A DNA stretch of 64,000 bases, from positions 1-64,000 of the forward strand of contig MU119472.1 in assembly GCA_014904845.1 (NCBI GenBank). Reading direction: 5' to 3'. Shown here in pieces: positions 35,859-47,270 of this stretch. The notes beneath the pieces are model-generated. The model was given only the letters and a program-made list of their open reading frames with translations, made no database searches and was not told the DNA's origin. The position numbers and the translations under genes were made by a program. Each line of letters opens with the position of its first letter. Position 1 is the stretch's first letter. Origin of the DNA: Acephala macrosclerotiorum. Lineage: Eukaryota; Ascomycota; Leotiomycetes; Helotiales; Mollisiaceae.

Positions 35859-37306
35859 GTTGGTTGGGTAAGTTGGTCGCGGGAGTATTGTGCTTGGGTG
35901 TAAGTGAGTTGTGCTAACGATGAATCGAGTTGAAGATGATTTGAGTTGTAGATAAGAATGGTGAGAGACGGTGGGCATCGGGGGTTTTAAGTATACGGCG
36001 ATACCAGGCTGTCTTTTCGGCTGCTTCTGTTCCTCCTGCTAGGACAGTACCAACAAAGCATTCCGTTCTATTCTGACAAGGAACAGTGACATTTTTCGAG
36101 CAATGAAGGAATATGTTGATGGACGAATCCTGGGGGTTTCGGAAAGACCTTCGTCCCCGTAGCATCAAAGAACACTTCATAGAAAACAATGGGATTACGA
36201 GGCCATATTTGACGTTTAAGGTTTAATATCGCCTTATTCTTATTGGCATACACCTCTTGTTCATGTATTTCCATTGAAGTTCGCTCTGTTTCGTGTTTCA
36301 TGGCCCTGGATGGCCCGGCCTGCTGACCGGACAAGGAGATTGTTTGTCGACTCTTCATCTGACTTCTATTGTGTTCTCATCACATACAGTCTAAGCTTTT
36401 GGAATAATTTTCCTCTGGTCTGCTTCCTGAACATGAGAAAGTTCAGGCAAGAAGGCTTCTTGAAGCAAGTGTTAGCAGCGGCGAGGCACGCGATGGGACA
36501 AGGGCCATCAGATTGAGGAAATCGAAGCTTTCAGCCTCCAGATATTTGTTATAGACTCGCCTGTCGTAGATTTTTTATTGCTTACGAATACTGGTAGAAT
36601 CTCTTGCAGCATAATTATCCCGTTCTTGACAAGTGCTCACGTGCAGTGTTAGTTACATCGGGGTTAGCCTGGTTGTCTGAAAACGCGTCGCGAAGTTAAG
36701 TCAGTGCTGCAACATCACTTAATATCCCTCTTCACGATTGCCCCATGTTTGCGTTCCACGCGACTTTCACGAGCTTGAGGAACACCCAAGAAGGGAATTG
36801 CTGCAATGTAGGAAGAGGCAATCCAGCACGACTTACGCGCCCATTGGATTGGATGGGCTGGATCAAGTTGAATGCTATTTTGAGAAGGAACGTCCTTCAA
36901 AAGGGCAAGTATAAACCTCCTCCTTCGGATTCCTCTTTCTTAAGTTCTTTTTACAGTTTGGGACAGTTCATTTTGAATTGACTTGAGGTTCAACTCAAAC
37001 TATTTCAACGCATGTTCGATTTGTCTCAACTTCGAGTCTCATCTTCTAGGACTTCCAACTCCATATTTCTTATTATCTTGCTAACATATCCAAACATCCC
37101 TCAAGACGAGTCTCGTGCCATCATGCATCATCTGCCCGCAATATTCAGATTTCAATGTCTTGCTTCCTCGCCCACGTTCCTTCACCAACGACCATTGCGT
37201 CTTCGACATCACTTCTTTCCTCGCTCATGGCTTTCTCACTACTTTCAAACGTCAGCACTGGCGACCTACAACAAGTGCAACCTTCAGCAAGCAAGGAAGG
37301 TCCTAC
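35859..37306. other. intergenic, nothing assigned
   Basis: 1.45 kb with only short open frames; the plus-strand frames at 37012-37428 are CT-rich shadows running into the transporter gene. Confidence 0.5.
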
Positions 37307-38982
37307 TTACGCATCGCGACGCTGAAGGTGGACAGCCAATGCCAAGGTCAAAGCAGCACAAACTATCAACACCACAGTCACTGAATTCCCAACCAAGAAT
37401 CTCGGCGCCTTCGTCGTATTATAGGTGATCAATGGGATCCAAGCATTGAAGGCATAAGCGACAGAATTGGTCGTCCCTAAGATGAACTTCCTCTCCAAGG
37501 TATCTGTGGCACAAGCTTCGTTGACCATCGTCAGGAAAATAGGTCCTGACCCTTGCGCGAACCCTGTGAGATAGTACGAGGCCCATTTGAGACCGAATGG
37601 AACGCCGTCCCATATTGCGAGGTTCATAGCTGCGAAGAAGCAGACGGTGAGAGAGAAGTACACGATCGGGCTACGAAGTTGCAGTGCGTCGGATGTCCAG
37701 CCATATGACAAAGTGGTGATAATTGTGATGGCATTTATCACAGTCGGATAAGTATTGATCTGCGGGACTGAATATCTTTTCAAGCTTTTCAGCCAAAGAT
37801 TCATGTACCCTCCGATGTTTTCGCTGCAGATGAAGAACCTGCAATTGTGAGTTCTGATTGGGACTTGGACGACAACGTCACTCACGTGTAATACGCTGTG
37901 TACACCCAGAAATGCCACTTTCCAAGGACTCGTTTTATGCCTGGCCAAGTCATTGGTACATCTTCTCTCTTTCCAGCATCTATCATCCGTTGTCGAGCAA
38001 GTTCTATTTCCTTAGGCTTCAGCCAATTGACGCGAGTGTTGCTTGGGAGATCTGGGAGTGCGTAGTACGCTATGATTTATCAGCTTAAGTTTCCCCCAAA
38101 ATTTGGAGAGTCGAGTTACCCCACAGGGCCATGGGAAGGGTGATGACTCCGTCGAATATGAACAGCCATCTCCATCCAGCCAATCCACCAGTCCCATCCA
38201 TCCCAGTATACAGCGCGGCCTGCAGATATCCGCTGAACATCGACCCAATGAATGCCGAAGCAAAGAATATTGACGCTCTTTTCCCAAGCTGGCCAGTGAA
38301 TCAGTATTTATCTCCTGAAATCCTGGAGCATCTATTGGCGGTGGAGCCAAACTCTTCAAACTTTCACATTTGAAAACACAATTTACTCACCTCGCGTTTG
38401 GTATACCATCCACCCAGAACGGTATGGACAGCTGGGTAGAACGTTCCCTCAGCCAGACCAACGAAGAAGCGACAAATGTACAGGTGATGAGGTGTCTTGA
38501 CTGCGGCAGTTGCAAAAGTCACGATAACCCAAATCAACTCCCAAGTCGGACACCAGAGTGACGGTCTGATGCGAGTACATATCATCTGCGAGGGAATTTG
38601 ACTGATAACGTATCCAATGGTCCACATTGTGGTAAAGGTTTGATATTCATTTCCTACGACGTTGAGATCTTCTTTCATGCCGGAGACGTAGGCATTGGAG
38701 AGGTTGTTTGAGTTCAAGTTCTTGGAGAAGTAGGTGAAGCCTGCCCATGTTCTATCAAAGGTTTTAGTACGTTTCTAAAATGGGGTGAATGCCGTACAAA
38801 ATGAAGATATCGAGTTTGAAAATTAGTCGGCGCTCTTCTGGTGAGCGGTCCAAACTGTCCCAAATGATCTCTCGGATTCGATGACGCAGCGGTTTTTTCT
38901 CTTGCCCTTCCACCGACAATGAACTTGCCGCTGGAGAGGTGATCTCAGTCCGAGCACTTGTTTTCTGGATGTTTAGAGACAT
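37307..38982 (-). CDS. MFS transporter, allantoate/pantothenate permease (ACS) family
   Basis: Five exons (38982-38798, 38751-38391, 38288-38120, 38069-37886, 37838-37307; introns of 46, 102, 50 and 47 bp) give 476 aa. The start at 38982 ([13 protein letters not shown]) is the first ATG of the frame. Features of the anion:cation symporter family (Dal5, Liz1, Tna1, Seo1): [16 protein letters not shown] at the start of TM1, [51 protein letters not shown] with the Arg/Lys of the loop motif, and GYMNLWLKS in the second half. About 12 hydrophobic segments. Likely a plasma-membrane H+ symporter of an organic anion (pantothenate, allantoate, nicotinate or similar); the substrate is not predictable. 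It shares a 626-bp divergent promoter with an oxygenase gene. Confidence 0.9.
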
Positions 38983-39608
38983 TTTGAAGTTTTTTGGCAG
39001 AACACAAGTTGAGGCTTGGCTGATTTTCACTTCATAGAGTTATCTTCAGGAAAAAGGAGAATTTCCTACAGCAACGACTCACGAGCACGGAAGGCGTGTT
39101 GCAGATTTCAACATCGAAATTGCCTCTGAGAGTGGGTAGCAGGGTTCTAGCAGAAGGTAACTACGATGGAGGGGCTCGATCACGTGGGCCAGCCTTTATC
39201 TTCATTTCGGCATAGTTAACCAAGCTCCGGATCTATTCTTGCTCGACTTTCTGAAGCTATCAAAGGAATCCTAGATCCAAGTGGAGAGAAAAGCCCAATC
39301 ATATAATCGAGAAATTTTGGGGATACTCACAATCACGAAAATGAGGAAATTCAAACCTCGGAAGGCGTGCTTGCGGGAACCAATCAGTTGCAGCAGTTGA
39401 CGATCCTCGCATTTGAGGTCGAACTACAACGTTGCCTCTGCATAGCTTGTACATCTTACACGTGCAGCTATCCCACTCTTGAGAAAGCAACATTCGCCAT
39501 CTCGAACGACTCTCAAAGCCACCCAGGGATGTGGGGCAAACAGCTGGACTCATAACTCAAACCAGGTCTCTACTACTATCATATTAACGATACCAGGACT
39601 TTGCAATC
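38983..39608. promoter_or_regulatory. shared divergent promoter (MFS transporter / 2OG oxygenase)
   Basis: 626 bp between opposite start codons. A CACGTG word occurs near 39182. The shared promoter suggests, but does not show, joint regulation of transport and oxidation of one compound. Confidence 0.5.
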
Positions 39609-40822
39609 ATGTCTCCAGCTACCATTCCGAAGGAGCTCCCAGATTATGAGTATCCTGCTCAGACTGCAGAGAAACGTAAGACCGCTTGTAACTTGGAGAT
39701 GCTCATGCTGATGTATCACTTTAGTTGAGTGGGCTGATCTCGAAGCTCTCGATATCTCTAAGCTCAGTCAACCCAGAGGAATAGAAGAACTTTCATCCCA
39801 AGTTCTCAACTTCATCGACAAGAATGGTTCGACATCTTCTCTGAACACTGAGCACTAGTTAGCTGACCTTCCCTAGGCTTCTTCTACGTCAAAGGCCATG
39901 GCTTCTCAGACGAAGATATCATACGCCAATACGCCATCGCACAAGAGCTCTTTGACCTACCACTCGAAGAAAAGACAAAATACCTAGCCAATACAGCAGC
40001 TGGTGACTTCCGAGGTTACAAAGCTCAAGCAACAGGAGAAAATGCGGGGAAGGACAATGATGAGAGATACAACATTCCGAAGTTCACGCCCGAGCATGAA
40101 CGTCCGCATCCGCAGTTGATACTTGATCATTATGAAGAAATCAAGAGCTTCTCCTTGGTTCGTATGAGATTTCGGGATCGTCGGGAAGCAAATGTCTGAC
40201 TTGAGAACAGCACATTCATAACAACATCCTCTTACCGCTGCTCCGGATCTTCGCCCATGCTCTTGAGATTGATGAGAACTACTTTGTGGAACGCCATCGC
40301 TACGATGCCAAAGGTTTGGAGTATCTTAGATACATGAAATACCATCCTTCATCTAAAGAGCTCTGGGCAATCGGGCATACCGATTACAACACCCTAACCT
40401 TCCTCTTCCACCAACCCATCGCTGGCCTGCAAGTCCAAACTCCAACCGGCTGGAAATACGTCCGTTCCTCCCCGGACTCCATAATCGTCAACGTAGCCGA
40501 TGCCTTAGAATTCCTTTCAGGGGGCTATCTCAAGTCCACCGTCCATCGCGTAGTCCGCCCACCTGAGGATCAGAACCAGAAACCGAGGCTGAGCTTGATT
40601 TATTTTGCGAGACCGGAAGCGGATGTGAAGTTGGTGCCAGTGAGGAGTCCGTTGCTTGAGAGATTGGGACTGCAGAGGGATGTAGAGGAGGGGTTGAGAG
40701 AGGTCACTGCTGAGGAGTGGGCCAAGGCGAGGATTGCGAAGGATCATAGGTTTAGGAGTGGGGTTGTGAAGACGAGGGAGACGGAAATTATTGCTGGAGT
40801 GCATCAAAAGTATTATGATTAG
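39609..40822 (+). CDS. 2-oxoglutarate/Fe(II)-dependent oxygenase (isopenicillin-N-synthase-like)
   Basis: Four exons (39609-39675, 39725-39826, 39877-40157, 40211-40822) give 353 aa; introns of 49, 50 and 53 bp, two with GTTCG donors. N-terminal DIOX_N-type region: GIEELSSQVLNFIDKNGFFY and VKGHGFSDEDI. Catalytic 2OG-FeII domain: GHTDYNTLTFLF with His206 and Asp208, STVHRV with His262, and RLSLIYF with Arg276/Ser278 binding 2-oxoglutarate. All iron and cosubstrate residues are present, so it should be active. Fungal members hydroxylate, desaturate or demethylate small molecules; the substrate is unknown. It is divergent from an organic-anion MFS transporter, which may supply or export its substrate. 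Confidence 0.9.
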
Positions 40823-41569
40823 ATGATTAGATCATGATAAACCCTCAGCTAGGAGCCAACGGCAAGTAAGTCTGTTGACCACTAGACATGGTCACAAAAG
40901 CATTTTAAATTGAAAGTAAGCTGCTACGACTCCTCTTTGTCCCTTCCTCCTCGCTAAACCTCGCTTCTGAAAGCAGTTAGTCTCTTCCCCTAAAGCCTCG
41001 AATCTCGCGCTCTTCTCTCAAAGTACGTATATATTTAAATAAGCACTTTCTCAGCAACTACAGTTAGAACGACTGCCTCGGTAGTAGGATTCTTGTAGGA
41101 ACGTCCATAAAGATAATGACGCAAAAAGGTCGTCGGCACGCCGCTACGAGTGGATAAGTGCCGAGAAGACGATCTTTTTTATTAATTTTTGCAAAGCCTT
41201 TTCAAGGTCTTCGAATATGTTTTTATTTTTGTTTTTATTTTTGTTTTGCTTGGTCCTGGTCGTAGTTTCTCTTTGCGCCCCTTCTTCAGAGCTTGTCGAG
41301 TGCGCTTTTTCTTCAAATATTTCGTAAACCTTTTTTGGTGGAGGTTGAAGCGATTCGCAGCTCCTTGCTTACCTTCAGTAAGTTGCTTGTTTCTACCAAA
41401 ATACCGTGGTCCCTGATTCTGGCGGTTTCAATGTCCCCCCATATCTCTGGGACAATGGAAACTGACTTTTCTTTGGCAGATCGAGAACCGCTTCACCCTT
41501 GCCACTCTCCTCACAATCATCGACTCCGCTCGATTCCAAACCATGACTTTTCACTATCATCTATTCCAA
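40823..41569. other. intergenic with a strong hairpin
   Basis: 3' flanks of two convergent genes. Contains the hairpin listed at 41123-41179 and T-rich simple sequence at 41215-41250. Confidence 0.5.
41123..41179 (+). ncRNA. hairpin followed by T-run; candidate small RNA or 3'-end element
   Basis: Bases 41123-41134 (AAAAAGGTCGTC) pair with 41168-41179 (GACGATCTTTTT) through 12 pairs, one of them G-U. Inside, GGCAC (41135-41139) pairs with GTGCC (41158-41162), with a 5-nt bulge at 41163-41167 and an 18-nt loop. The 3' arm ends in a T6 run, as at RNA polymerase III stops. No tRNA or snoRNA boxes seen. It may simply be part of the 3' UTR of the oxygenase gene. Confidence 0.35.
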
Positions 41570-42952
41570 TCACATCGCTATACCCACACCCACACACTCC
41601 ATTTCCCTTCCCCAATCATGGCCTGCCGGCGGTCTCGACCTCACCCAACTCTCCTCCTCGGCCCTATTATAAGTCCACCTCAAAATACTCGCATCCTTAT
41701 CTATTATCTCCTTCTTACTCCTACTATTAGCCAGCCCCAGCTCAACGTCGGTATTCGTTCTCAATCTACCTAAGACTTTTCGGGAGGAATATTCTGTTGC
41801 GTAGCGTGAGAAGAGGACGTTGAGGGCAGGGAGAGAGGCGCAGATTAGGCCTATGGATGTTTCTGCTGCCCTGGAAGAACATTGCGTCAGCTTTGGATTC
41901 GGAATTTAGGGAGTTGAAATTAGGAGACAAGAGGTAAGGGGAAAGAAGATGAAGAAACATACCCAAGCAAATTAATATCCACCGTACTCACAGTCACATC
42001 CCCACCCTCATTTCTCAGCAACATCACCAGCCTCGCCACACTCGCCGTAACCGCAACCCCTCCCGCTCCTAAAAGCCCAATGACCCTCAACCTCCTCTTC
42101 ACGGGTAGATGCAACAGCCACATCAGTGGCATAGGGATAACCAGGACAGCGAAATCAGTAATTACAGATACGATCGTGTCAGCGAGGTAGATGGAGTGCT
42201 GATTGAAGCATTTTCGATTTTGTAAGGACCAGAAAGAGGAGATAGGGTCGCAGATCAGGATTTTGACGAATTGCATGGCGAGGTAGTAGAGGAGCATTAG
42301 GAGCATGAAGAGTTGGACGTAAAAGATGGCTGTTGGGAATGAGGTGAAAAGGCGGGTGGAGATTAGGAGGAGGGAGAATTTGATCAGCAAGGCGCAGGGC
42401 CCATAGACAAGGAGGCCTGCGTAGGAGACCTGGGTGGTGTTAGGTGGTGCGTTGGGATGGCGAGGAGGGGATTGGGAAGCTCACTTTCATGAAGTTTGTC
42501 ATGTCTTCTTCAGTGACTTCCCAAGCATGAAATCCTCCTCCATATCGATCAACTGCTTGTGTTCAGTAATCGACACTTTAGATATCGGCAACTGACGTAG
42601 CTTACAAAGTAAATTAGTGGTGATGTATCCAAGAAATGCAACCTAGAAAGAGTCAGCACGACGGCTCGTACCAGATTTGAGTACATACCCATGCAGCCAG
42701 ACAACACCCTGTGCATGATCAGCAACGTTCTTCATTGACGAGTGAGTACTTACAGTCCTCTCTATACATTATTTTCTGTATCCTAGCTCGAGCATATATC
42801 TTCAACCAAACAATCGGCGTGACGATGCTCAAACACAGTAGCTGCGTTATTAAGCTGATCGTATGTAGAACATCTTGAGGGTGTTCGAAGTCCGGAGTGA
42901 CGCCTGGTGGTGGGGGCACAGCACCCTTTGGAACTGGGCCTGCCATTCCCAT
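41570..42952 (-). CDS. Pth11-like 7TM protein, fungal rhodopsin-fold domain
   Basis: Six exons (42952-42754, 42708-42689, 42642-42606, 42555-42485, 42429-41963, 41870-41570) give 364 aa. Two exons are tiny (20 and 37 nt), and the introns are 45, 46, 50, 55 and 92 bp; every phase agrees. The domain is the fungal Rhodopsin/integral-membrane family of Pth11-related proteins: LHTISLITQLLCLSIVTPIVW (TM1), AWVAFLGYITTNLL (TM2), GGGFHAWEV, YAGLLVYGPCALLIKFSLLL (TM3), FVKILICDPISSFWS with CFNQHSIYLADTIVSVITDFAVLVIP, then RLRVIGLLGAGGVAVTASVARLV and an ETSIGLICASLPAL last TM. The C-terminal tail (~60 residues) is cytoplasmic and charged. Some relatives sense surface cues in plant-pathogenic fungi; there is no CFEM domain here and the ligand is unknown. 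Confidence 0.88.
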
Positions 42953-44703
42953 GATATATGAGAGATGGAATGATTCAAAGCATGGCGGGCGTTCTCCATT
43001 TATGGGCTGAGAACAGACTTGGGCCAAGGCAGTGTCTTGATATATAGTGGTGCGTGCTATATGCAAGAAAGGTATATGGTGGAGATGTACCACAAAAATA
43101 AGAACAATATTAAAATGGGCAGCGGCGGGTATGGCGGAGAAAGAATGACTTCCCAAGATATGAGCTCTTAGACTTCTTGTTGTGAACGGGCAATAAGATG
43201 CCGAGCCCAAGATATGAGAGGACGAAGGCATTCGCACAGACCGTCATTTCCTCCCCGGATTTGACTTTGGAAAGATAAGAATATTGCATTCTGGAAGGAT
43301 TGCATGAATGGCCAGTTCAGAATCCAAAGCCCGCGAGTAGATTTTGTTGCCATATGTTGAGACTTGCGAGGGAAGATGATCGGGTAGTATAGACTAGGGA
43401 GTGCCGCACGCCTATCTCATCTTAACTTTAAGATCTCGCGTCGATTTGACTTTAGTGTCGCAATATCGGCAGTTCTGGAGACAAGCGCAACAGCACAGAA
43501 AACATCCAGCGCCAACTTCAAGTTCCAGATCGCTCTTTCAGATACTATAGGACAGGGACCTGAGCTCAGGCTATCGTCAGTCTCAAGAGCTCACGGTAGA
43601 CGCACGCTCAAGCTGTCGGTATATCAGTTTGACTCCTATGCTGCGCTACCTGTAGGCTTCACAGAACTTATTCCTCCGCATATGCTGGCCAGCATATCGA
43701 CATATGGGAGAATCTGCAAATCGGAGCTCGAGTAGAATTGAAATTTGAACGAGTAGATTCACGGTGCACTTGTCAATTCATCAGCTCTGCTCATTCCAGA
43801 GGTTGCGTGAAACGGTCTAAACCTTAATCCTCCAGCCTATCCCCGTCCAAGCTCCGCAAAACACAGGGGAGTTCTTGCCATTATGGCCACGAATCAGTGG
43901 GGCTCTGCGAAGTATACCCAAGCTGCCCTCTTTAGAGTTCGGACCATGTCCATAGGGACCTTATCGGTTTCGAAAACTCGTGAATGTTCTGAAGAAACTC
44001 GATATCAGGCAAGCAACACGTGGTCGAACAGGGCGACCCAATTGATCAGTGCAGGAGAACACTTGATCGGTGCTGAAAACGCGCTCAAACCCGGATTTGC
44101 GGGATATTGATGCCGGAAAGCTTCATTTGTGTCATCAGCTCGCATCTGAGTGCGAGCGCGAGTTGCCTCGCGATTACCGAGGGCCGTAAGTAGGGGGAGG
44201 CACCAGCGATAGAAGCTGCCTGTTTGATGGGGTTGAGTCAGTGTCAGATCAGACAGGATGCCGTCCTCGAAAGCCGTTCTCCAAACTTACATCAGGCTTG
44301 AATGCCATGCAGCGTCTTAACGCTTGTCCGACGCCTGTTAACGCATTTTAGAAGACGAACGAAAATATCGACCAAGCCCTTCAGTATGACATCGCCTCGA
44401 TGGCTGTGCCCGAGAATAAGACTGGTTAGATGATGGAGAAGGACAAGAATATAAAGTGCAAGGCAGTGGAGTGGGTGACTTGTGTCATGAAGAGAAGGTG
44501 CATTGTGTGATGGTGTTGTGCGGGGCACAAGCGCTTGATGAGCTGAAGAGGAAGGAACGGCAAGAACTTCTATTCTCCCACGATGATTGTACTCCTTCAT
44601 TCGATGATTATGTCGAGCCACCTGCCTTCCATCAACTGGTGCGGACTCTGACCGAAGAGTGCCATTTGATAGAACACAACTAGCCAATGGCCCGAATGAT
44701 GTA
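42953..44703. other. intergenic, nothing assigned
   Basis: Upstream region of the 7TM gene and 3' flank of the HET relic. A 75-codon frame at 43883-44110 (ATG present) has no motif. No repeats recognised. Confidence 0.45.
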
Positions 44704-45225
44704 CTAATGTAAGTCAAAGAGTGTCAAGAAAACCTCGCCGTTCTCAAGTGCCTCGATGAGCTCACACTTCATTAGTCCATCCACATAGCATTCACCAACA
44801 AATTCAAAACGTTCGCGAACATTTCTAAGAACGACCGGAATACCGCACCCAAGCAAGACGCAAACCAGGTCATTCTTCTCCATCTCGCAAGGCCCTAGCC
44901 CAAAGTTTCCTGTGTTAGTGAGGAACAATCTCCGCCCATGACCTACCTCAAGAATCTTAGTGTGGATTCCCTTTTGCTCCGCCCAAATCTTTTCGTAGAT
45001 TGACAACGAGAGTCCGGGAGTGAAGTCGCTAAGCCATCAGACAAAGCTATTACAAATACCTCCTTCACTACCTACAATATTTCCAGCTATAAGTGTAGTC
45101 ACAAGAGATTTCCACATTTTGCGGGGGCCTTTCTCATCGACGAAATGATCAAGGTCGAATGACCCGTGGTAAAAGTCATGATTGTGGGGCGATTGGAAAT
45201 AGCTGTTCGCTTGGACGACAAAGTA

Positions 45226-45261
45226 AGAGCTGGGGCCACCACACATGGCCCACTTAACCGA
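45226..45261 (+). repeat. left terminal inverted repeat, 36 bp
   Basis: Starts AGAGCTGGGGCCACC and ends CCACTTAACCGA; identical over 36 bp to the reverse complement of the right end. Confidence 0.95.
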
Positions 45262-45344
45262 GAACCATAAAATCAACCCTTTTAATTCTAAATTTTATGA
45301 TTAATCCACTACTCAGTCTTTTGCTTTGAAATTAAAATTATATA

Positions 45345-46445
45345 TTAATGAACAGTAGCTAAACCTCGGACTGCAATAACATCTTTAATCTTACAAGTCA
45401 GTTGTTCTGTATAATGCCTGAAATCACGTGGATCTACTCGATCCCACAGCTTTTACAACTCCCTATGTAAATCCTCTCTACTTTTCGACACATAAGATAG
45501 TTTCTTCAGTTCTTCTTTCATCCATCGCCAGACCTTTTCAATTGAGTTCAAATCAGGTGAACAAGGAGACCAATTGAACCCGCGAATCCCATGTTGTAGT
45601 CTAGAGAGTCTAGCCTTCCTTTTATGCACCTTTGAACCGTCTTCTATGAAGATATACTCCGAACTCAAAGCATCAAATAAAGAGAAGACTACAGACTGAA
45701 GAATCTGTTAAAGATATGCTTTAGAGCAGATGCCCTTGCGGTCTGAAAGCTTCTCTATGAACACCAATTCTGACTTATAGTCCCAGCCAATAGCTCTCCA
45801 AATTATTACCGTAACCCTTCCTAACCGATAAACAAACCGTATGCAATCAGGGCACCTCCTCTCATCCACCCTCCGTATCACCCAGACTCTGCCATTCTTC
45901 TCAATCTCAAATATAGCTTCATTTGACTATATAACCTTCCGCCAATCTCTTTTTTGTCTGCTATCATCTCTATGAGCAGCATAGTCTGATATTCTCTACC
46001 ACCTATGCTCTTTAGCAAACGCCAATCTCTTTTTAGCTTGTTGCCGTGATATATAAAGTCGAAAGTATGCAATGTAGCAACGGTAGCCTGCGCGGCGCAG
46101 TTCTCGGCGAATAGTTCGAACAGAAACTGAGAAGTGTAATAGAGTTTTGAGGCTGGCGAAAATCATTCTGCGAGAGGACCAATCTTTTGCGATTGTGCGA
46201 ATGCATCGACGAATGTCCCTTACAAACATAATATGTGGCTTCGAGCGTTTCTTTCCTCGTATTCGACGACTATGTTCTTGCTTGAGAATGCGTCTTATTG
46301 ACCTCCTAGGCACAAGAGTCTCTTCTTGAATCTCTCGCTGAGATTTTCCCTGTCTTTGCAAACCGCGGATAACTGCGCGGGCAAAAGTGGGCCATTCTCC
46401 TTTGTCTTTTTGGAGAAGAGAACTGAGTATCACAAGTGTTTCCAT
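45345..46445 (-). pseudogene. Tc1/mariner transposase, inactivated by four in-frame stops
   Basis: A single frame of exactly 1,101 bases (366 codons plus stop) runs from the ATG at 46445 (METLVILSSLLQKDKGE) to TAA at 45347-45345. Helix-turn-helix region: GKSQREIQEETLVPRRSIRR. DDE-type core: the first acidic position is Asn (SNEAIFEIEKNGRVW, normally SDE), the second is in IFIEDGSKVH, and the third in SPCSPDLNSIEKVW. Four internal stops interrupt it: two TAG where Trp is expected (after KEHR, and before SNEAIF) and two TAA where Gln is likely (before QIL, and after LHREL). All four, and the Asp-to-Asn change, are C-to-T or G-to-A transitions, the RIP signature. The protein cannot be made full length. 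Confidence 0.88.
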
Positions 46446-46532
46446 TTTGAATTGCAGAGAAAAAGGGCTGTTGATTAATGAGATATTAAAATTTAAAAAG
46501 GGGGGGCTGAAAATGAGAACGCGTCGACGCAT

Positions 46533-46568
46533 TCGGTTAAGTGGGCCATGTGTGGTGGCCCCAGCTCT
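46533..46568 (-). repeat. right terminal inverted repeat, 36 bp
   Basis: Exact reverse complement of 45226-45261; followed by the TA target duplicate and then HET gene sequence. Confidence 0.95.
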
Positions 46569-47270
46569 TACATGATTTTGTTTCCGTCGAGAGGATGATT
46601 CTTTCCGTTCGGTTCAAGTCTGGAACTTGATTTCGCATGCAAGCCATCATCGACCCATGACCAGGGGAACTGAATGATTGTACTATGCTGAATTCCTTGG
46701 GCAGAAAGCACTTTGAGTTCTTCATCAAATCCAACAGATGACTGGCCTGCCATAGAACTCTAGCCTCCATCAAGGATAGATATTGCTTCAGCCCGCAAAG
46801 GACCGCGAATCGTTCCGGGGGAGGCAGGGTATAGCCACGACAATCTTGTAGCAGCGCTAAGTAAGGTCATCGAAAAGCATAGCCCGTCAGAGCAAAAGAG
46901 GCTTGGATCCGCTGGTTTTCGGCAAGCGACAAATTCCTGGATGATCCACATTCGTGAGAACCAAGGCTTTTGGAAGAAAGAAATGATGGACACCAAGGAA
47001 TGTTCTCAAGATCTTCCAACATTGTCAAGTCTCCATAAGGCCCGGATGGGCCAAAACCTCCCAATGCCCTAGAGCAACGGCATCGTCCCCTCTATGACTG
47101 AGTTCATTGGTTCCTAGGTAAATCATAATGGCTCCTTTCTCATATATCTCGCGCATACGAAGAATTTGCAGCCCTTTTTCGTCGTTCTCCTTCTGGTTAA
47201 TGCATATCGAGTCGGTATTGTCAATTTGAGTGATATATTCGATGGACTTGATGGTCTGATTGATTGATTT

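Larger units (their letters stand above)
45226..46568 (-). mobile_element. Tc1/mariner DNA transposon, 1,343 bp, intact ends
   Basis: Flanked by TA on both sides (45224-45225 and 46569-46570), the target duplication of the superfamily. The terminal inverted repeats are 36 bp and identical (45226-45261 and 46533-46568). It carries one transposase frame, with stop codons but no frameshifts. It lies inside the HET relic. Perfect ends and an intact target duplication point to a fairly recent insertion. Confidence 0.95.
44704..47270 (-). pseudogene. decayed HET-domain gene, interrupted by a Tc1/mariner element
   Basis: Read on the minus strand. 47270-47030 encodes the HET core around DSICINQ, continuing LQILRMREIYEKGAIMIYLG. 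After a frame change, 46996-46571 encodes QKPWFSRMWIIQEFV and onward, with an in-frame TAG near 46760. The transposon then interrupts the frame at 46570/45225. 45223-44704 holds the C-terminal part, including RRLFLTNTGNFGLGP and DLVCVLLGCGIPVVLR, with a TGA near 45037. These are family hallmarks of heterokaryon-incompatibility proteins, which trigger programmed cell death after fusion of unlike hyphae. Removing the element and one TA leaves the frame continuous across the site, so the insertion hit an ORF. The matching N-terminal piece lies at 49802-50179. Confidence 0.8.

Noticed and set aside
37307..42952. Secondary-metabolite gene cluster around the oxygenase and transporter
   Set aside because: No backbone enzyme (PKS, NRPS, terpene synthase, DMATS) or pathway regulator is present nearby.
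43883..44110. 75-codon frame with ATG upstream of the 7TM gene
   Set aside because: Too short and featureless to call.
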